This document shows, one piece after another, positions 21,331-33,528 of a stretch of DNA of 64,000 nucleotides. The DNA comes from Malachius bipustulatus. Its lineage: Eukaryota > Arthropoda > Insecta > Coleoptera > Melyridae. Location: positions 1,860,001 through 1,924,000 of the forward strand of contig OU342638.1 in the NCBI GenBank assembly GCA_910589415.1, read 5' to 3'. The translations under genes and the position numbers were made by a program. The notes under the pieces were generated by a model. The model had not been told where the DNA came from, did not search any database, and saw only the letters and a list, made by a program, of their open reading frames with translations. Numbering within the stretch: the first letter of the stretch is position 1; every line of letters begins with the position of its first letter.

Positions 21331-21473
21331 CCTGACCTGACCTAACCGGACCGGACCTGACCTGACCTGACCTGACCTGACCTGACCTGACCTGACCTGA
21401 CCTGACCTGACCTGACCTGACCTGACCTGACCGAACCGGACCGGACCTGACCGGACCGGACCGGACCTGACCG
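21331..21473. repeat. Longest telomeric repeat array (about 29 units)
   Basis: About 143 bp, mostly CCTGA, with CCGGA variants grouped at both ends, one CCGAA and one CCTAA (21341-21345). CCTAA is the complement of the general insect telomere unit TTAGG. It is flanked by the 5' edge of E2 and the poly(T) of E3. Confidence 0.9.
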
Positions 21474-21488
21474 TTTTTTTTTCCCTGT

Positions 21489-21563
21489 GGAGGGGAAATC
21501 CTTCTGACACCCTGGGTATGGTTCTTCCCGCCCAGGGTAGTGCCTTCCGGCTAAAACCCCTCC
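21489..21563 (-). ncRNA. E3 3'-UTR terminal stem structure
   Basis: A 7-bp stem GGAGGGG/CCCCTCC (21489-21495 with 21557-21563) encloses a long hairpin CCCTGGG/CCCAGGG. It sits near the poly(A), in the same place as in E1, E2, E4 and E5. Confidence 0.6.
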
Positions 21564-21626
21564 GTTCTTCTTATTTTTCGGTATGGCATACACCTTTGGG
21601 TGTTTCCTTCATACCGAGTCAGTTTC

Positions 21627-24550
21627 CTATCCTGCTCTTTCTCTTTCTTCCTCGCATTTCGTCTGCATGACCGAACCCATGTAGTTTAACACTATATTGT
21701 GTTCCTCCCCTTCTTCCCCCAGATGTTGGGCTATAGTTTCCAGGTTTAGGGGCCCGCCCAGCCTCTCTTCAACCTGTTCCCTTTCCTCCTTCCACCTCTC
21801 ACACTCCATCAGGGTGTGCTGCGGCGTGTCTCTTATTCCGCAGTTTATGCAATCCTCTTCATCTCTTTTCCCTATTTTCTTCAGGTAGGTTCCAAATGAC
21901 CCGTGTCCCGTCAGCGCCTGCGTCTTATAGTGATCTAGTTTGTGACCTTCACTTCGCTTATACCACTCCCTCACTTTCGAGATCAGTGTTTTCGTCCACT
22001 GTCCCTTTTCCGTTTGGGTCCATTTTTGTTGCCATCTATTAAGTAAATCCTCCGTTATTTCTCTTTTTGACCTTCTATCCTCTCCTGTCTTCCTGTGTCC
22101 CTCTTCTCTTGCCCCAATCTGTTCTTCAATGGGAAGGACTCCGGCTAGCACCTGCAGTGCCTCTAGGGAGACCGTTCTGTATGCTGAGGTGACCCTGATT
22201 AATGTCTGCCTCTGCAGCGCGTCCATCATCCTCTTGTATTTTATAATCTTTATCCCCTCTTTCCACGCTGGTGCCGCGTATAGCACTGTGGACTGCACTA
22301 CTGAGGCTAACAGTCTTCTCTTGGCTGTACTAGGGCCTCCTATTCTGGGCATCACTCCTCCCAGTGTGGACATTGTCCTGGAGGCCTTTTGTACCGCCTC
22401 TTCGATGTGTCTCCCAAAGATCATTTTGCTGTCTAAGGTCACTCCCAGATACTTCACGGTTTTTCCCGCCGTTATCGTGGTCCCCTTTACATTAAAGGTC
22501 ACTTGTGGCATTTTCCTTGCGTTGGTGAATACCATTGCCTCCGTTTTGTGAGGTGCTAGCTCCAACTCCATACTCTCTAGCCACTTGCTGGCTCTATTCA
22601 GAGCTTCGTTGCCTCTGGCCATTATTGAATTCTCTGTCGGGCCACTCACTGTCACCGCCAGGTCGTCGGCAAACGCTATCTGCCGCACCCCTATTGGCAT
22701 CTTAATTCTCAGAATACCGTCGTACATTGCGTTCCACAATGTGGGCCCTAGAATTGAGCCCTGTGGAACTCCGCTTGTTATTTGCACTGTTTCCCTTCCT
22801 TCTCTAATTTCTCTTCCTTCAAAATAACTGTCGATCACTCTTCTGAGATAGAGGGACACTGGTATCCCAGCCAGTGCTTGCTTTATCTTGTCCCATTTGG
22901 CGCTATTAAATGCATTTTTAATGTCTAATGTGATAAGGGCACATAGTCCGGGTCTCCTCTGTGTCCGTATTTAACCTTCCTAGCTTCTTCCAGTACAGCT
23001 TCCACAGCATGGTACCGTTGATATTCCCTTTCTAAATCCGTACTGTTGTTGCGAGATAGCTGCTTTTTCATTCATTTCTCCAACCAGTCTCCCTAGGATT
23101 AATCTCTCATACAATTTCCCCAGCGTATTTAGTAGACATATTGGCCTGTATGGCGAGGGATCTTCCAGGTCGCCTTTCCCTTTCCACAGCAGGACTACGC
23201 TCTCTTCCATTCCACTGGGAACTCCCCTTTCTTTAATAGTTTGTTCATGGTGGATCTTATGTATTCTGTTCCTTCTTCCACTGCTATCTTTACCGTGTCA
23301 GGCGTTATACCATCTACCCCTGGTGCCTTCCCCCTCTTAATGCTCCTTGCCGCGTCTTCCATTTCTTTTTCGGTAAATTCCGGACATGTTCTTACCTTAT
23401 ATTTTCTTTGTTTTACCTCTTCCCCCACTGAGAATAGAGCCTGGATTATTTTTCTTTTGGTGTCCCACGCTGGTTTGTATGGTGGGTCTAATTGTCTTAG
23501 CTTTTCCATTGCCACTTTGTAAGCCTCTCCCAAGATGTCGTTCTCCGCTTCCTCACACAAATCCTTCCACTTTTCCCTCTTTGCTGCTCTGATCATTTTT
23601 CTATATTTCTTCCTCCCTTCTTCATATTCCCTACACATCTTGTCAATCTTCTCCTTATCTTCCCTTCGCCTTTTCCTCGTTATTTTTCTCCTTTTCCTCT
23701 CTAACTCTTCCCTCTCCTCCTCTAATTCTTCGCTCCACCAGTATGTGTTGCCCTTGATGGCCCTTCTAGTCTTTGTTCCCTTCTCCTGTGCTCTCCATAT
23801 CTTCCTTTGCATCTCCTCGGGTGTGTATTCCTCGTTTCCCAGTATTTGAAGCTGCCTTTGCATTTCTCTTCTAATCTTTCTTTCGTTCCTTGCTGTAGTT
23901 ATTTCTACATCCCTTCTGTTGCCACTACCCTTGTTCACTTCATACGTGATATATCTATGGCCACTCAACGTTTCCCTATCCAGGACCATCCATCCTTTTA
24001 CTATTTCTTTTGTGTCCTCGCTCGCCAGAGTTATGTCTATTATTGACCCTTCTCTTCCCCTCGTAAAGGTCGGTGTGTTTCCCTCATTTACCACTGTCAA
24101 TTGGTTCTCCGCTATCCAGTCTTCCGTCATTTCTCCCCTCTTACTTTGGATTTTTTCACCCCACATTGGGGATTTGGAGTTGAAGTCTCCCGCAACTAGG
24201 CATGTTTTCCCTCTCAAGCTTTTTGTTAGATCATCCAGCTGTTTGCCGTATTCTTCCAGCGTTGCATTTGGAGACGCATATACGCAGTATACGTATACAC
24301 CCTCCACCTGCACGTATACGTAGCCTCTTCCTCTTCCCCCATTCTTCACTTGTATTCCCTGGTTTAGAATCCTTATTGCCACATCTCCCCTCTCATCCCT
24401 TATCCATTCTGTGGTCTCCGTTAACTTCTTGTTGGGCTCATTTATGAGCAAGATATCTCCCCCTATTTCCCTCGCTGTCCTAAGCATCAGATCGTGTGAT
24501 GCCTTAATCCTATCTATGTTTATTTGGAGAACCTTGAATGTTGTGCTATT
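21627..24550 (-). pseudogene. E3 ORF2 (endonuclease, RT, C-terminal finger), two breaks
   Basis: The first half (24550-23195) reads FKVLQINIDRIKASHD, LINEPNKKL, CLVAGDFNSKSPMWGE and the basic linker. The reverse transcriptase blocks are [63 protein letters not shown] and FADDLAVTV. The C-terminal finger is CINCGIRDTPQHTLMEC. Frames change near 23200 and again between 22980 and 22860, so at least two frameshifts inactivate it. It starts at or just after the ORF1 stop without a clear ATG, so translation would depend on re-initiation or frame coupling with ORF1. Confidence 0.82.
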
Positions 24551-26685
24551 GTCTTATTTGGGCCTCCGCCCTTGCCTTCTTAAACGCTCCGCATTGGGCG
24601 TTTCCTGCCTGGTGTCCAAGCTTTTGGCATAGCGGGCAGTAGGATGGATCTGTACATTCTCTCGCCTGGTGTCCCTCTTTGGCGCATTTAAGACATGCCT
24701 TGCTTCTGTCCACGGTTGAGTTACATTTGGCCACGTTATGGCCATACTTCCAACATCTGTAGCATCTTCCAATGTTTATAATTTCCTCTATCCTGCAGCT
24801 AAGCCATCCCACCTCGATTCGTTTCTTATCTAAGAGCTGGTTCTTAACTTTTTCCGTCACCTCTATGGTACAGTTCTGCCTCTCCCCCCATGCCGGCCTG
24901 AGAGAGGTCACTCTATACCCCTCCTTGGTATTTAGAATGTCTTCTAGTGCCCTCTCTATGTCCTCTTTTGTTGTTACTGCATCTAGTTCTCTTATGACTA
25001 TAGCTGGGCTCCTGTTACCCATTACTTTTATCGGCGTATCTGACATCTTTTTCCTGATCTCTCTTTTTAGTACTACTACGTCTTCCCTGTTGTCTGTCGT
25101 CAACAGCAGATCCCCTTTCTGAGTCTTCCTGATTCCGGTGACTTTGATATTGAAGTCTTTTGGATTGATGTTCCTCTTCACTTCTCTGAGTAGATCAGCA
25201 TAGGGTCTTTCTCCCGCCTTCAAGAGTATCGTCGACTCCGTATTCTTTTTTTGAAGCGTTTCTGCTTTTGTCCTTTTGGAATCTTTCTTTTGGTTCTCGC
25301 GCATATACTCCCACTCTGTTATCGCTTTTTCTGAAAGCCATTTCTATTATCTTTCTGGTCCTAAATAGTTCAATGCCTTTTATTCTGGGCATAGCTATGT
25401 CACTTATACTCTGGTTTTTCATTCTACGGTCAAGTTCCTCGAATACTTCTATATTGTGGTTGATGTCTTGTTTATCGACTATCACCCGGAATATATGTCT
25501 CATTTTCATGTTTACCTCTTCGGTTCCCTCTATGTGGTCCGTCTGGATAATATGTCCAACCTTCAGTTCCCGTGGCAACTTCCTAATTTGTGGGTTTCTA
25601 TCTCGAATCTTTTTGAGGGCTCCCCTCTCCATCTCCAAGTCATCCTTCCCAACACAAACCACGAAGTTCTCTTCACTCTCCGTAGGATCTTCCTGGGTGA
25701 TTTTGGTTTTGGTGAAGGCCTCTTCTTCCCACTTCTCTTCTATCAGGTCTCCTATTTCTTCTGCACTATTCGTGTTCTCCAATATTTTTTGTACCTCTTC
25801 CAACTTTAGCGGTTTTTTAAGGTCGTGTTCTCTACTTGTGTCGTATTCCTCTGTTTTTTCCGCTTCCTTCGTGAGTCTTAATACTTCTCCCTTGAGGTTC
25901 TCTATTTGTTTCTTTAGCCTTGCATTTTCTTCATTTGCTTCTGTTAGTCTCTCCGAGTTGTCCTCTATCATGTCGATCCATCCATTTTCCATTATTGCCT
26001 CTCCGTAATTTAGCAAGGCTGTCGTGGTCTCTTTTAAATCTTTTTTGGGATGATAAGATTCTCCCACTATCTTGTATAACTTCCTTATTTTCCCGACCAT
26101 TTTGGTTGTAATCGCTTTGAAGTTTTTGACTTGCTCATTTACTTCCCCGTCTTTTCCCCTAGAGGGGGGTGGAGGTGTGTCCTCTTTTACTCTCTTCCTT
26201 TTATTTGGCCGATATGGCACGGTATCTCTTCCGCTTCCCATCGACTCCTTCCCCCTTTCGGGGGTTTCCTCTTCTTCTTGTATGACTTTTTCTAAGTTCG
26301 GCAGTGACAATGTTCTTTCCCTTATCTTCTCAGACTGAAAGTCACCCAGCAGTCTGAACAGCTTTCCATTTCTGTTCTCTTCGATGTCGGATCCTGTTTC
26401 TGAATCTGTTTCTGAATCCGTGAGGTTTATGACCTCTGGTTTTTTAAAATCGCCAGACATCCCTGCTTCTTCCATTTTATGTTCCAGGATGTTGACTGCA
26501 ACTTTCTCCGAACCAGTAGCATTTCCGATACCCTCGGCCTGGCTTTCCACCGGGGGGTCGGTTTCCTTGCGGGCGCTCGATGACGACCCGGGGGGACCCG
26601 CTTGCTCGTCCCTTCCCTTGCCGGTCTCTGGGTGTCCGTCACCCTGAGGCGGTAATATTATATTTTCCTGATTTTCGCTCATCAT
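24546..26685 (-). pseudogene. E3 ORF1 (Gag-like), one frameshift
   Basis: Starts at MMSENQENIILPPQ (26685) and ends AEAQIRQ. Knuckles are CYRCWKYGHNVAKC, CLKCAKEGHQAREC and CPLCQKLGHQAGNAQC. A frameshift near 25300 separates the N-terminal two-thirds from the knuckle part, where REPKERFQKDKSRNA in one frame corresponds to RENQKKDSKRTKAE in the other. It lacks the G-run module seen in E0 and E5. Confidence 0.78.
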
Positions 26686-27376
26686 GTTCGTTTTCTTTGT
26701 TTGGACTCTGAAGATGGGGTTGCCATTCCCGAAGGGTAGTTGGTAAAAGAAGTATGAAAGAAGGTTTGGTGAAGAGTGACCGATAGAAAAGATCAAAGTT
26801 GAAGGAAACTCTCCCAAGACTAGTTGAAGCAAGGAGAGTTTCAGCCAGGTACCCCGGGCTTGCCACGCCCATGCTCACCAGGTGTGAGTCCCTGGGTTTT
26901 GGGTGGGGTTTAGAAGGGATGGTGGTTTGGGCGGTTTCCTTTTCAGTAATCCCGCCCTCGCCTCAAGGGATAGGAGTGGGGTTTCGATTGGGCAGTTTCC
27001 CTTTCGGGACTAGCACCCAATCTTTGGGGAGAGGTGAGGAATAGATTTAGGATGCAGGATGGGGAGTCCTCCAACACCGTGGCCCGAGAAACTCTTCGTC
27101 CCACGCCCCCAGCCACGCACGCAGGGGGGGGGGGCAAGCCCCCCCGCGACCCGCGCATTCAGGGGCGCATCAGACAGAGCCGCCCGTGGAGGGGAAGGAA
27201 GTGATTTTGGGACGAAGGGGTAGGGGATGTGGATGCGCTTAGAGGTGCGGTCCTGGGCAGGCCCCCGCGGAACCTCCGGGAGTACTCGAGAGCATTTCCC
27301 AGGTGTCCCGCGCCGCCGCCCGCTGTCCCACGCCCAGCCTCCTCACCACGTCAAGGTGGCACCCTTGAGGAGGGGA

Positions 27377-27413
27377 CCGGACCTGACCTGACCTGACCTG
27401 ACCGGACCGGACC
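27377..27413. repeat. Telomeric repeat array between E3 and E4
   Basis: About seven units; the outer ones at both ends are CCGGA and the inner ones CCTGA. Confidence 0.85.
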
Positions 27414-27433
27414 TTTTTTTTTTTTTTTTGGTA

Positions 27434-27506
27434 GAGTGGAAATCCTTCTGACACCCTGGGCATGGTTCCTCCCGCCCAGGGTAGTGCCTGGCGGCTAAAA
27501 CCACTC
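27434..27506 (-). ncRNA. E4 3'-UTR terminal stem structure
   Basis: The terminal stem GAGTGG/CCACTC (27434-27439 with 27501-27506) replaces the E3 stem GGAGGGG/CCCCTCC by compensating changes. The inner CCCTGGG/CCCAGGG hairpin is retained. Confidence 0.6.
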
Positions 27507-27575
27507 CGATCTTCTATAGAGCACGTCGTGGTAATGCCTTGTTTGGCTTCCATCGCGACGTGTCTATGGGTATCT

Positions 27576-30310
27576 TTACCCTCTTGTTATTCCTTCGATT
27601 TCCTCCTGGCATTTTTCTTTCATTATCTGCCCCATGTAGCAGAGTATTTTGCTGCATTCTTCTCTGGAGCCCTTCATTATTTTCGTGGTATTCTCCCTGG
27701 TCATATCTTCCCCGAATTGTCTTCTCATTTCTTCTCTGAGTAACTCCCACCTTGTACATATGAACAAGGTATGTTCTGGCGTGTCCGTCTCGCCGCAGTA
27801 TCTGCAGCTCTCGTCTTCTGTCCTGCCTATCCTTTTCAGGTACACTCCGAATGAGCCGTGTCCCGACAAGGCCTGTACTCTGTAGTGGTCTATCTGGCCT
27901 TTGGTTTCCAGCCACTTGTCTATATTCGGGATGAGTGTTCTTGTCCACTCCCCCTTGCCTCCCTGTGACCATCTCTGCTGCCACCTCTCTATGGCCTCTC
28001 TCTTCATCTGCGCCGCAGACTTCCTGTCCTCCCTATTTCTTTGATTATAGCCTTCCACTCTCATCCGTATGGCATCCTCGATTGGCAAGATGCCCGCAAC
28101 GACCTGGAGTGCCTCCGTCGACACCGTCCTGTATGCCGCTGTCACCCGAATTAGTGCCTGCCTCTGCAGGGACTCCAGCATGTTCCGGTACTTCTTAATG
28201 TGCATCGCCCCGTGCCATACCGGAACCGCGTACAGCACGGTCGATTGCACCACCATTGCCAACAGCCTTCTCTTTTGCGATCTCGGTCCTCCTACCCTGG
28301 GCATAATTCCTCCAAGGGCCGAGAGCGTCCTCATAGCCTTCTTGACTGACGCCTCCACCTGTCTACCGAAGATCATTTTTGGATCTAGTATCACCCCCAG
28401 ATATTTGATGCTTTGGCCTGCCTCCACCTCTGCTTCCCCCACTTTAAAGGTCGCCTTCGGCTCCTTTCTCCTATTCGTGAAGACCATTGCCTCTGTCTTC
28501 TGGGGGGCTATCTCCAGGCCGTTGCTCCTCAGCCACTCCATTACCTTTTCCAGTGCCTTGTTGCTTCTTTCCTCCAGCGTTTGTTTTCCTGGTGCATTGA
28601 CGACGATGGCAATGTCGTCTGCAAATGCTACCAGTTTTGTTCCGTGTGGCATTCTCTGTTTCAGGACGCCATTATACATTATGTTCCATAGCGTTGGTCC
28701 GAGGATGGAACCCTGTGGAACTCCCCTCCTTACCGGAATCTCTTTCTTCCCCTCTACGAGGCTTCTATCTTTGAAATAACTATTTATCACCTTTCTGAGG
28801 TACAGGGACACCGGCACTGTCGCCAAAGCTTCTTCTATGCGTCTCCAGGACACGCTGTTGAAGGCGTTTTTGACATCCACAGTTATTATGGCTCACAGTC
28901 CTGGTCTACCTCTGTGCCCGTATTTCGCCTTCCTTGCCTCACTCATTACCGACTCTATGGCGTCGGTGGTGGATCTTCCCTCCCTAAAGCCATACTGGCT
29001 ATCAGAGAGGTAGTCATTTGCCTTTAGTTCTTCAAGCAGTCTGCCAAGCAGGAGCCTCTCATAGATTTTTCCCGCCGTGCTGAGCAGGCAGATGGGCCTG
29101 TACGCCGACGGTTCTTGCAAATCTTCCCCCTTTCCCTTCCAGAGAAGGATCAGTTTAGATCTCTTCCAAATCTTAGGGAAGTTTCCGCTTCTAAGTTGGT
29201 CATTGTAAACCTCTAACATATATTCTGGTGACAGCTCGATTGCCATTTTCAATGTTTTGGGTGTTATACCGTCAGCTCCCGGGGCCTTGTCCAGCTTCAT
29301 TCTTTTGGTTGCGGTCCTGAGTTCCTCCATCGTGAACTCCGGGCAGCTTCTCACCCTGCACTCCAGTGCTCTTCCCGGCTCGTCGTTTGGGAACAGGGAC
29401 CCTATTATCATTGCTCTGGCTTCCCTTGATGGTTCGTATGGGGGTTTTAGTTGTTTTAGCCCTCTCATAACAATTTTGTATGCATCTCCCCATATATCTT
29501 CCTGTGCCTTTTCGCATAGGTTTCTCCATGCCTGTCTTTTGGATTTTCTTATTGAGTCCCTATATTTCTTTCTTAGTTCTTCTGAGGCTTGTAACATCTC
29601 ATTTGTTACTGTTCTAATGTAATAGCTCTTCCTTTCCTCCCTTGGTCATTGCCCACATTGAACGTGATGTATTTATGCCCGCTCATAGTCCCTTCCTCCT
29701 GAACTCCCCAGTCACTTATATGTGCTCCCAGCCCCTCACTGGTCGCTGTGAGGTCTATAAAGGACGTTGCCCTCCCCCTCACGAATGTGGGACTGTCCCC
29801 CCTATTTGTGACCTCCATGTGGTTTGTGGCCAACCAGTCCATCAATATTTTCCCCCTCCTGTCCTGGGTCTGTCCTCCCCACATTGGCGACTTGGCGTTA
29901 AAGTCTCCTGCTATCACGCATTTCCTTCCTCTGATGTTTTGGGTAAGGTCCTCCAGGAGTCTTTCGAAATCCGATATTTCTTGGTTCGGCGAGGCGTAAC
30001 AACCGTATAGGTATATGTCATTTACCCTGACATATGCGTAACCTTTCCCTTTCCCTATGCCTTTTACTTGTAGTCTTCTGTTCCGGACTTTTATTGCGAC
30101 GTCGCTTGCTTCGTCCTTCAACCATTCCGTTCCTTTAACGATCTGCCTGTTGGGTTCGTTCGTGATTATCAGGTCCGCGTCGATCTCCCTGCTCTTCTTA
30201 TCGAGTAGGTCGTGTGCAGCCCTGGTCCTGTCTACATTTATTTGTATTACCTTGAATTGCTTGTTTTGCTCCTGCGAGCTTCTTCTACCGCCCTGCGGTA
30301 TGCTTCGCAC
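27576..30310 (-). pseudogene. E4 ORF2, linker deletion and in-frame stop
   Basis: The endonuclease (30310-29606) reads FKVIQINVDRTRAAHD and CVIAGDFNAKSPMWGG and ends LSGHKY-like. The roughly 90-residue basic linker present in E3 is missing between ITLEQ and SEELRKKYRDSIRK. The reverse transcriptase reads [65 protein letters not shown] and FADDIAIVV. A TGA at about 28892 sits where the other copies have the Cys of LCA(V/L/I)IT, so it is probably a single TGT-to-TGA change. The C-terminal finger is CRYCGETDTPEHTLFIC. Confidence 0.82.
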
Positions 30311-30313
30311 CGT

Positions 30314-32655
30314 CTACCTCCTGCCTGGTGTCCTGCCTTCTTGCAAAGCGGGCATTTTGCCTCTGCCTCGCAATCTTTTGCCATGTGACCATCCACTGCG
30401 CATCTGAGGCAAGCCTTGCTCCGGTCTATATATTAACATTGTGCCGCGCTGTATCCGTAGCTCCAGCACCTGTAGCACTTGATGACCTCTACCACTTCCT
30501 CTACTTTGCATCTCAGCCACCCGACCTCCAGGTACTACTTTTCTGTCAGCCTTCTCCGTGTATGGTCTGTGACTTGTAGGGTGCAGTTTTGTCGGTCTCC
30601 CCATGCCGGTCTCATTGACGCCACCCTATACCCCTCTTTCGTGTTTAGCATCTCCTCGAGCGCTTTTTCCACGTCCTCCTTTGTCGTGACTGCGTCCAGT
30701 CCCCTTACCATCATGGTCGGTCCCCTCTCGCTCATAATCCTGGTGGTCGTTCCTGACATCTTCCTGGAAATCTCTCTCTTCAATGTCTCGATGTCTTCCT
30801 TCTTGTCTGCTGTTAGCAGAAGGTCGCCCTTCTGTGTTTTCCTGATGTTGGACACCTTGATGTTTAAATCTCCCGTATTTATCTTCCTTTTTTTTCCTTC
30901 AATAACCCGGCGTAGGTCCTTTCTCCTGCGTGGATGACCATTGTGGGTTCATTTCCTCTTTTCACGCCGTCGCTTTTGGGTGGTTTCATCTTTTGTTTTT
31001 CCTTTTGGGCCTTTTTGTATATGCCGACTCTGTTATCTGACCTTCGGAACGCTATCTGGACCATCTTTCTGGTCTTAAACAGGTTCACTCCCCCTATCCT
31101 TGGCATCACTAATTGTTTAATGCCCTGATCTATGATTTTCTTTTCCAGCCCTTCCAGTGCCTCTATGGTTTTTTTATCGTCTTCTTTGTCGATCAGGACT
31201 CTGAAGACGTGTCTCGTCTTCATTTCTATATTTTCGATGCCTTCTACGTGGACTGTTTGTATAATGTGTCCAACTTGTAGTTGTTCGGACATCTGTGCGA
31301 TTTGTGGGAACCTCTCCCTGATGTTTTTTAGGTAGCCTCGTTCCATCGCGATGTCTTCCTTCTCAACGCATATTGCTAGGTTAGCTTCGCCTTCCAACGG
31401 GTCGTCGTGTGTAACATCCGTCTTGGTGAGAGCCTCCGGCTCCCATTTCTCGTCTAAGATGGCCTTTGCTTCCTGGGCGCTGCATATTCCCTTCAGGGTT
31501 TCTTGCACTTCCTCCGATGTGAGAAATCTTTTGATATTCGTATCTTGCCTTTCATCGTCCATTTCTATCTTCCGCTTTTTTCCCAGTTCTTCCAGTTCCT
31601 TTACCCTTTTTGTAAGGAGTCTGTTATTTTCTTTTTCTATACCAAGGTGGGCTTCTAGAATTTGGTTCTGTTTGTTTAATCTATCATTTGTTGCATAGAG
31701 TGCCTCTATTTCCTCGCTATCGTCGCTTTCTCTTGCTCTTTCTGCTGCCTTCTTGACCATCTCCTTTCGGATATGTGAACTAAAGTTCACTAGCCTATCT
31801 GTTATCGTCTTGAGCTCTCTCTTTGGGTGGTACGTGTTCTTGACTATTTCATTTAGTTCCTGTATATACTTGCACAGTTTTTCTATCTCCCTCCTCTGCT
31901 TCTGTGACTCTTTCGGTCCCTTATTATTTTTGTCTGTTTGGATGTCCTGAAGTGGGCTTGTGAGTAGCCTACGCTTCTTTGCGGGTCTATTCTTCTCTCC
32001 TTCCTGGCTTTTCACTTCTTCCCATTCTTCCTCCTCTCCCTGTTGAGGTTCCTCTTCCGTTTGGAACATTTCCCTCCAGTTGCTGCTGTCATCTTTTAAT
32101 TTTTCTTCTTCATCCTCATTTATCCTCACTCTGGGCGGGATTTCCGGGAGGGAGTGCGATTTCCTCGGTGGAGCGTGACTCTCAGCTGATAACTCACTTT
32201 CCATCGTGCTGTTTAAGAGCGATACGAAGAACGAGTCCTGCCTCTCCTGGCCCTCCGTGACGCCCCCACGTTTTTTGTCGCTTCTATCACCTTCTCCGTC
32301 TTCTAATTTCTCTGGGCTCGCTTCATCTGACGAGAGTTGAAAAATGCTGCTGGTATTCAGGTCTTCGTCTGCCCACTTCTCTTCACCCGGCGTGGCGAAA
32401 CACTCTTATTTCTCCGCTAGATGTCGGCGTCGAGGGTATCTTCGGATGCCCTTCTATGCGGTTTCCTTCATCGACTCTCGGTGTCTTGTTTGTTCCAGTA
32501 TCTGAACTGCAGTCCCCGGTCTGGTCAATCACCGGGGCTACTGGGCAGACGCTTGATGACGGTCGGCGGGAGCCTGCTCGCTCACTCCCCTCGCCGACCG
32601 GTACTGAGGTATCCCTCCTCTGCACCGTAAACGTTTGATCCTTTTTCTTTTCCAT
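30314..32655 (-). pseudogene. E4 ORF1 (Gag-like), frameshifted
   Basis: Starts MEKKKDQTFTVQRRD at 32655. A frameshift near 32395 moves into the long frame covering the coiled-coil-like centre (32204-30879). Further breaks near 30880 and 30440 fall in the C-terminal region. The last two knuckles are readable (CLRCAVDGHMAKDC and CPLCKKAGHQAGGRRC). The first is split by the break near 30430. Confidence 0.75.
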
Positions 32656-33332
32656 GTCATCATTGGTCTTTATCTAGAGTAGGGGCTAGAGTAGGAGGAA
32701 ATTAAAGTAGAAAGAAGGTTTGCTCAAGTGAGAGCGACAGAAAAGTTTAAAGTGGAAGGAAACTCCCCCAAGACTAGTTGAAGCAGGGAGAGTTTCAGCA
32801 AGGTACCCCGGGCTTGCCACGCCCGTGCTCACCAGGTGTGAGTCCCTGGGTTTTGGGTGGGGTTTAGAAGGGATGGTGGTTTGAGCGGTTTCCTTTTCAG
32901 TAATCCCGCCCTCGCCTCAAGGGATAGGAGTGGGGTTTCCGTTTGGGCAGTTTCCCTTTCGGGACTAGCACCCAATCTTTGGGGAGAGGTGAGGAATAGA
33001 TTTAGGATGCAGGATGGGGAGTCCTCCAGCACCGTGGCCCGAGAAACTCTACCGTCCCGCGCCCCCAGCCACGCACGCAGGGGGGGGGGCAAGCCCCCCC
33101 CGCGACCCGCGCATTCAGGGGCGCTTCAGACAGAGCCGCCCGTGGAGGGGAAGGAAATGGTTTTGGGACGAAGGGGTGGGGGATGTGGATGCGCTTAGAG
33201 GTGTGGTCCTGGGCAGGTCCCCCGCGGAACCTCCGGGAGTACTCGAGAGCATTTCCCAGATGTCCCGCGTCGCCGCCCGTTGTCCCACGCCCAGCCTCCT
33301 CACCACGTCAAGGTGGCACCCTTGAGGAGGGA

Positions 33333-33364
33333 CCGGACCGGACCTGACCTGACCTGACCTGACC
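33333..33364. repeat. Telomeric repeat array between E4 and E5
   Basis: Six units: two CCGGA next to the E4 5' end, then CCTGA up to the E5 poly(T). Confidence 0.85.
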
Positions 33365-33384
33365 TTTTTTTTTTTTTTTTCTGT

Positions 33385-33464
33385 GGAGGGGAAATGCATT
33401 ATGCAGTCTCTACGCTAGTTCAATCGCAGAGGACTGTGGGACTCTCACCCACTAAAACCCCTCC
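33385..33464 (-). ncRNA. E5 3'-UTR terminal stem structure
   Basis: Terminal stem GGAGGGG/CCCCTCC (33385-33391 with 33458-33464) close to the poly(A), as in E3. The sequence enclosed differs from E3 and resembles E2 in part (GTGGGACT, ACCCACTAAAAC). Confidence 0.55.
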
Positions 33465-33528
33465 GTTCTTCTCGCCTTCCACATCGGTACCAGCTCTCGC
33501 ATTACTTCGATGTGGAGGCTGTCTTTTC

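Larger units (their letters stand above)
21474..27376 (-). mobile_element. E3: full-length SART-like retrotransposon
   Basis: 5.9 kb from poly(A) (21474-21482) to the 5' junction at 27377. Contents on the sense strand are a 5' UTR of about 690 bp, ORF1, ORF2 and a short 3' UTR. The 5' UTR closely matches E0, E4 and E5. Both ORFs are damaged by small indels. Confidence 0.85.
27414..33332 (-). mobile_element. E4: nearly full-length SART-like retrotransposon
   Basis: 5.9 kb from poly(A) (27414-27429) to the 5' junction at 33333. Order on the sense strand is 5' UTR, ORF1 (32655-30314), ORF2 (30310-27576), 3' UTR. The 3' UTR is very like that of E3 and the 5' UTR like E3 and E5. ORF2 has a linker deletion and a premature stop. 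Confidence 0.85.

Noticed and set aside
21331..21510. Protein repeat VRSGQ fused to E2 ORF1
   Set aside because: This is translation of the TCAGG telomeric array and not protein-coding.
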